Shown: piece after piece, positions 36,334-38,822 of the stretch
Numbering within the stretch: position 1 is the first letter of the stretch
Layout of the letters: the number at the start of each line of letters is the position of its first letter
Assembly: GCF_000320505.1 (NCBI RefSeq)
Contig: NZ_BAGX02000035.1
Coordinates: 1 to 38,822 of the forward strand
Reading direction: 5' to 3'
Length of the DNA stretch: 38,822 nt
From: Methanobrevibacter boviskoreani JH1
GTDB taxonomy: Archaea; Methanobacteriota; Methanobacteria; Methanobacteriales; Methanobacteriaceae
The notes under the pieces: generated by a model
What the model was told of the DNA's origin: nothing
Database searches by the model: none
The model's input: only the letters and a program-made list of their open reading frames with translations
Translations under genes and position numbers: made by a program

Positions 36334-38822
36334 ATGATTATAAATTTTTTTATAAGGGGTGTAATTATTTTAAATAATAAAACATTTACTTTATTGTTTT
36401 TATTTACTCTTCTTGTAATTTCTGTAGGGGCGGTTTCTGCTGCAGATAATAATACTAATTTAAATAATGTATCAGATTCACAATATGCTACATCTACTGT
36501 TAGTAATAATACAAATCTTAATCTAGAAGATCCCCAAGGTAATCAATCCAATGTTTATTATGTAGGGGGAAATACTACAACTGATGGTGATGGAAGTGTT
36601 GATAATCCTTATAATAATTTAAATTTAGCACTAAACTCTAGTAAGAGTGGCGATACAATTATTATAAATGACGGGATTTTTTCTGGTGAAAATAATACAA
36701 ATTTAGTTATTAGTAAATCTTTAACTCTTAAAGCTGCTGAAGGTGCTACTCCTATATTCAATGGTCAATCCAAAAATAGGATATTTGTAATTAAATCACC
36801 AAATGTAACCTTGGACGGTTTAACCTTTATAAATGGAAATGTTCCTAATAGTTATGGTGGAGCATTATTGATTCGAAATAGTAATACAAATATTAGAAAT
36901 TGTACTTTTAGAAATTGTTATGCTAATGCCGGAGGTGCAGTATTCATTTATCCAGGTGTAAGCAATACTGTCTTTAAAGACACCTCAATTGAAAGGTGTC
37001 AGGCTACATATGGTGGTGGAGCATATTTATATGCTAGTTCAGTAAACAATACTGTCTTTGATAATACCACATTTAGAAATTGTTATGCTGGTTTAGCAGC
37101 TGCAATTTATAATACAGGAAGCAACACTAGGATTATCAATTCTACATTTAATAAGTCTAGAGCTACTGATGGTGGATCAATCTTTAATGATAAAAAATCA
37201 TCAAATCTATTGATTAATGGTTCTAGTTTTAATAATAATGTAGCTGATGATCAAGGTGGCGCTATATATGGTGGTGGTAGTACCAATCCTATAACTATTA
37301 TAAATTCCAATTTCACAAATAACGTTGCATATGACAATAGTGTTATGGGTGGTGGCGCATTATTATTAAACGGTATTGGAAACAAGATTATCAATTCCAC
37401 CTTCTCAAATAATATGGCATATGAGAAAGGTGGTGCAATATTATTTACTAGATCTAATAATTCAGTAATTAATTGTACATTTAATAATAACTCTGCTGTA
37501 AGAGGTGGAGCTATTGCATACCGTGCATATGTTGATGAGGCTATAGAAAATAACACTATAATTGGTTCTGTTTTCACCAATAATGGAAAGGATGTAATTA
37601 ATAACACTAACTCTTCATTTACTAAAGGTGGAGCTGTATATGCTTTTGCAAATAACACCCAAATCATAAACAGCAGTTTCGATAACAATTCTGCTATTAT
37701 GGGTGGTGCGGTACTATTCAGTCCTAACAGTACCAATAACAATATTGAGTCATCAAATTTCACTAATAATAAAGCTGTTTATTATAACGGTGGTGCCGTT
37801 GTTAGTGGAGGTACAAATGACAGTATAAGCGATTCTAAATTTATAAACAATACTGCTCAAAATTATGGTGGAGCAATAAGTATGAATAATATGACTGTTG
37901 TTAATTCCACTTTTGAAAACAATAATGCTAAAATTGGTTCAACAATTTATTCAATTAACTCTACAATTGTTAACTCCAGTTTTAGTAATGATGATATTTC
38001 AGAAGACGATAAAGCAATTGTCGCTTTAAACAAGGTTGATATTATTAATTCTAATAGCTCTTCTTTAAAGATATTGTCCTATAATAACGATAGAATTGTT
38101 AATGGTAATTATAGTGAAAACCAATCAACTTTTGATAACGGTTATCTTGGTTACTGTGCAGAACAATACTCTGACTCTCTTGTAGACGGTGTTGTTTTTG
38201 ATAACTATACAATATTTAACAGGTTAAATGGAGAAGACATCTCAGATCTACTTAAAATATTAATTTATGAATATTACAATGGTACACCATTACAAAATGA
38301 GTTAAACATTTTAACTGATGGCGATTATTTAAACAGTAATAATACCATGATTCAGGATGTAGTTTCTAAATATAATTCAGGTTTAAGAATTAACAGCTCT
38401 AACAATGTTAAAGTTTTAGACAACGGAACATTTAGGATTTATGATTTCAAATTCCTTATAACACCTCAAGGAACCCAAAATTCATTTTTATTCCGTTTAT
38501 CTGAAGGTGCTAATGAAACAGTTGTCAAGGAAACACTTACACCTATTGTATTTAATGGAAATGATGCTAAATTCAATATTACTGTTATGAATAATGGAAA
38601 TTGTAATTTAACTGGAATCTTTGTTCGTGATAATGATTTCAGTAATGGTTTAATCTATAAATCATTTGAATCCACTTATAATTGGGTATATAATCCTGAG
38701 AATAATACCTGGATATTAAATGATACCCTTGAACCAAACCAAACTGCAGATTTAATTATTATATTCACTACAAACCAATCAGGTATATTAGTAAATAATG
38801 TTAGTTCTGGAGTTGGAAATTA
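36334..38822 (+). CDS. adhesin-like surface protein with beta-helix repeats (3' partial)
   Basis: An uninterrupted frame of 829 codons that runs off the window. A signal peptide is clear (TLLFLFTLLVISVGAVSA, cut before AD). The next 550 or so residues form right-handed beta-helix repeats of the Chlamydia-PMP type, with recurring N-S-x-F-x-N-N-x-A followed by GGA. At least ten GGA motifs are present, and Asn/Ser/Thr are very frequent, as in glycosylated surface adhesins of Methanobrevibacter. Near residues 730-829 a domain resembling the DUF11/Ig-like repeat begins (KFNITVMNNGNCNLTGI). The start is uncertain: ATG 36334 has no ribosome binding site, while AAGGGGTGT points to 36364-36370, where codons are ATT, ATT and TTA. 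The gene lies downstream of the glycosyltransferase operon. Confidence 0.85.
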   Translation, partial: MIINFFIRGVIILNNKTFTLLFLFTLLVISVGAVSAADNNTNLNNVSDSQYATSTVSNNTNLNLEDPQGNQSNVYYVGGNTTTDGDGSVDNPYNNLNLALNSSKSGDTIIINDGIFSGENNTNLVISKSLTLKAAEGATPIFNGQSKNRIFVIKSPNVTLDGLTFINGNVPNSYGGALLIRNSNTNIRNCTFRNCYANAGGAVFIYPGVSNTVFKDTSIERCQATYGGGAYLYASSVNNTVFDNTTFRNCYAGLAAAIYNTGSNTRIINSTFNKSRATDGGSIFNDKKSSNLLINGSSFNNNVADDQGGAIYGGGSTNPITIINSNFTNNVAYDNSVMGGGALLLNGIGNKIINSTFSNNMAYEKGGAILFTRSNNSVINCTFNNNSAVRGGAIAYRAYVDEAIENNTIIGSVFTNNGKDVINNTNSSFTKGGAVYAFANNTQIINSSFDNNSAIMGGAVLFSPNSTNNNIESSNFTNNKAVYYNGGAVVSGGTNDSISDSKFINNTAQNYGGAISMNNMTVVNSTFENNNAKIGSTIYSINSTIVNSSFSNDDISEDDKAIVALNKVDIINSNSSSLKILSYNNDRIVNGNYSENQSTFDNGYLGYCAEQYSDSLVDGVVFDNYTIFNRLNGEDISDLLKILIYEYYNGTPLQNELNILTDGDYLNSNNTMIQDVVSKYNSGLRINSSNNVKVLDNGTFRIYDFKFLITPQGTQNSFLFRLSEGANETVVKETLTPIVFNGNDAKFNITVMNNGNCNLTGIFVRDNDFSNGLIYKSFESTYNWVYNPENNTWILNDTLEPNQTADLIIIFTTNQSGILVNNVSSGVGN

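Noticed and set aside
37251-37763. 170-codon minus-strand frame
   Set aside because: It lies opposite the adhesin beta-helix repeats; the regular GGT/AAT codons of the sense strand create an open antisense frame. No promoter or ribosome binding site.

Overview
The window looks like the chromosome of an AT-rich methanogenic archaeon close to Methanobrevibacter (Methanobacteriales), probably gut-associated. The evidence is a group II chaperonin (thermosome), an archaeal HMG-CoA synthase/thiolase pair, TATA-box promoters with GGTGAT-type ribosome binding sites, tRNA genes without an encoded CCA, a bile salt hydrolase and an adhesin-like beta-helix surface protein. The genus is an inference; domain Archaea is well supported.

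Layout: 330-2591 carries a HelD/UvrD-type helicase. 3019-7116 is a compact lysine operon (lysC-dapA-dapB-asd). 7433-9556 encodes a long coiled-coil protein with an exact 20-residue tandem repeat and a C-terminal winged helix. A cyclase-family hydrolase (minus strand) follows. Next comes a minus-strand pair: a small Gly-rich one-helix protein and a P1B-type ATPase whose N-terminus is arginine-rich instead of carrying CxxC. They sit behind a duplicated promoter studded with DtxR/MntR-like palindromes, and I read them as a candidate ferrosome (fezAB-like) iron-organelle locus. A flavin reductase and two tRNA-Gly genes 3 nt apart follow. Then a pair of tandem, homologous, three-helix membrane proteins with opposite predicted topology lies behind a structured leader. 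An SNF transporter, a methyltransferase, the thermosome and the HMG-CoA synthase/thiolase operon complete the middle.

From 24.8 to 28.1 kb there is a small redox region: flavodoxin, GNAT acetyltransferase, TetR regulator and an Fe-S aldo/keto reductase. The flavodoxin and reductase promoters share a near-identical 16-bp operator, and the regulator has a half-site, so they look like one TetR regulon. The reductase carries an in-frame TAA at codon 25. A triplicated terminator-like repeat separates it from a convergent bile salt hydrolase.

From 29.9 kb to the end there is a signalling and cell-surface region: soluble HisKA_2 histidine kinase, two receiver-only response regulators (the first apparently starting at ATA), a membrane glycosyltransferase fused to a receiver domain that has lost its catalytic residues, an anchored extracytoplasmic protein rich in N-glycosylation sequons, and a large adhesin-like protein running off the window. 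This suggests two-component control of surface polysaccharide or glycoconjugate synthesis through a phosphorylation-independent receiver. No CRISPR array, insertion sequence, rRNA gene or phage gene was seen.
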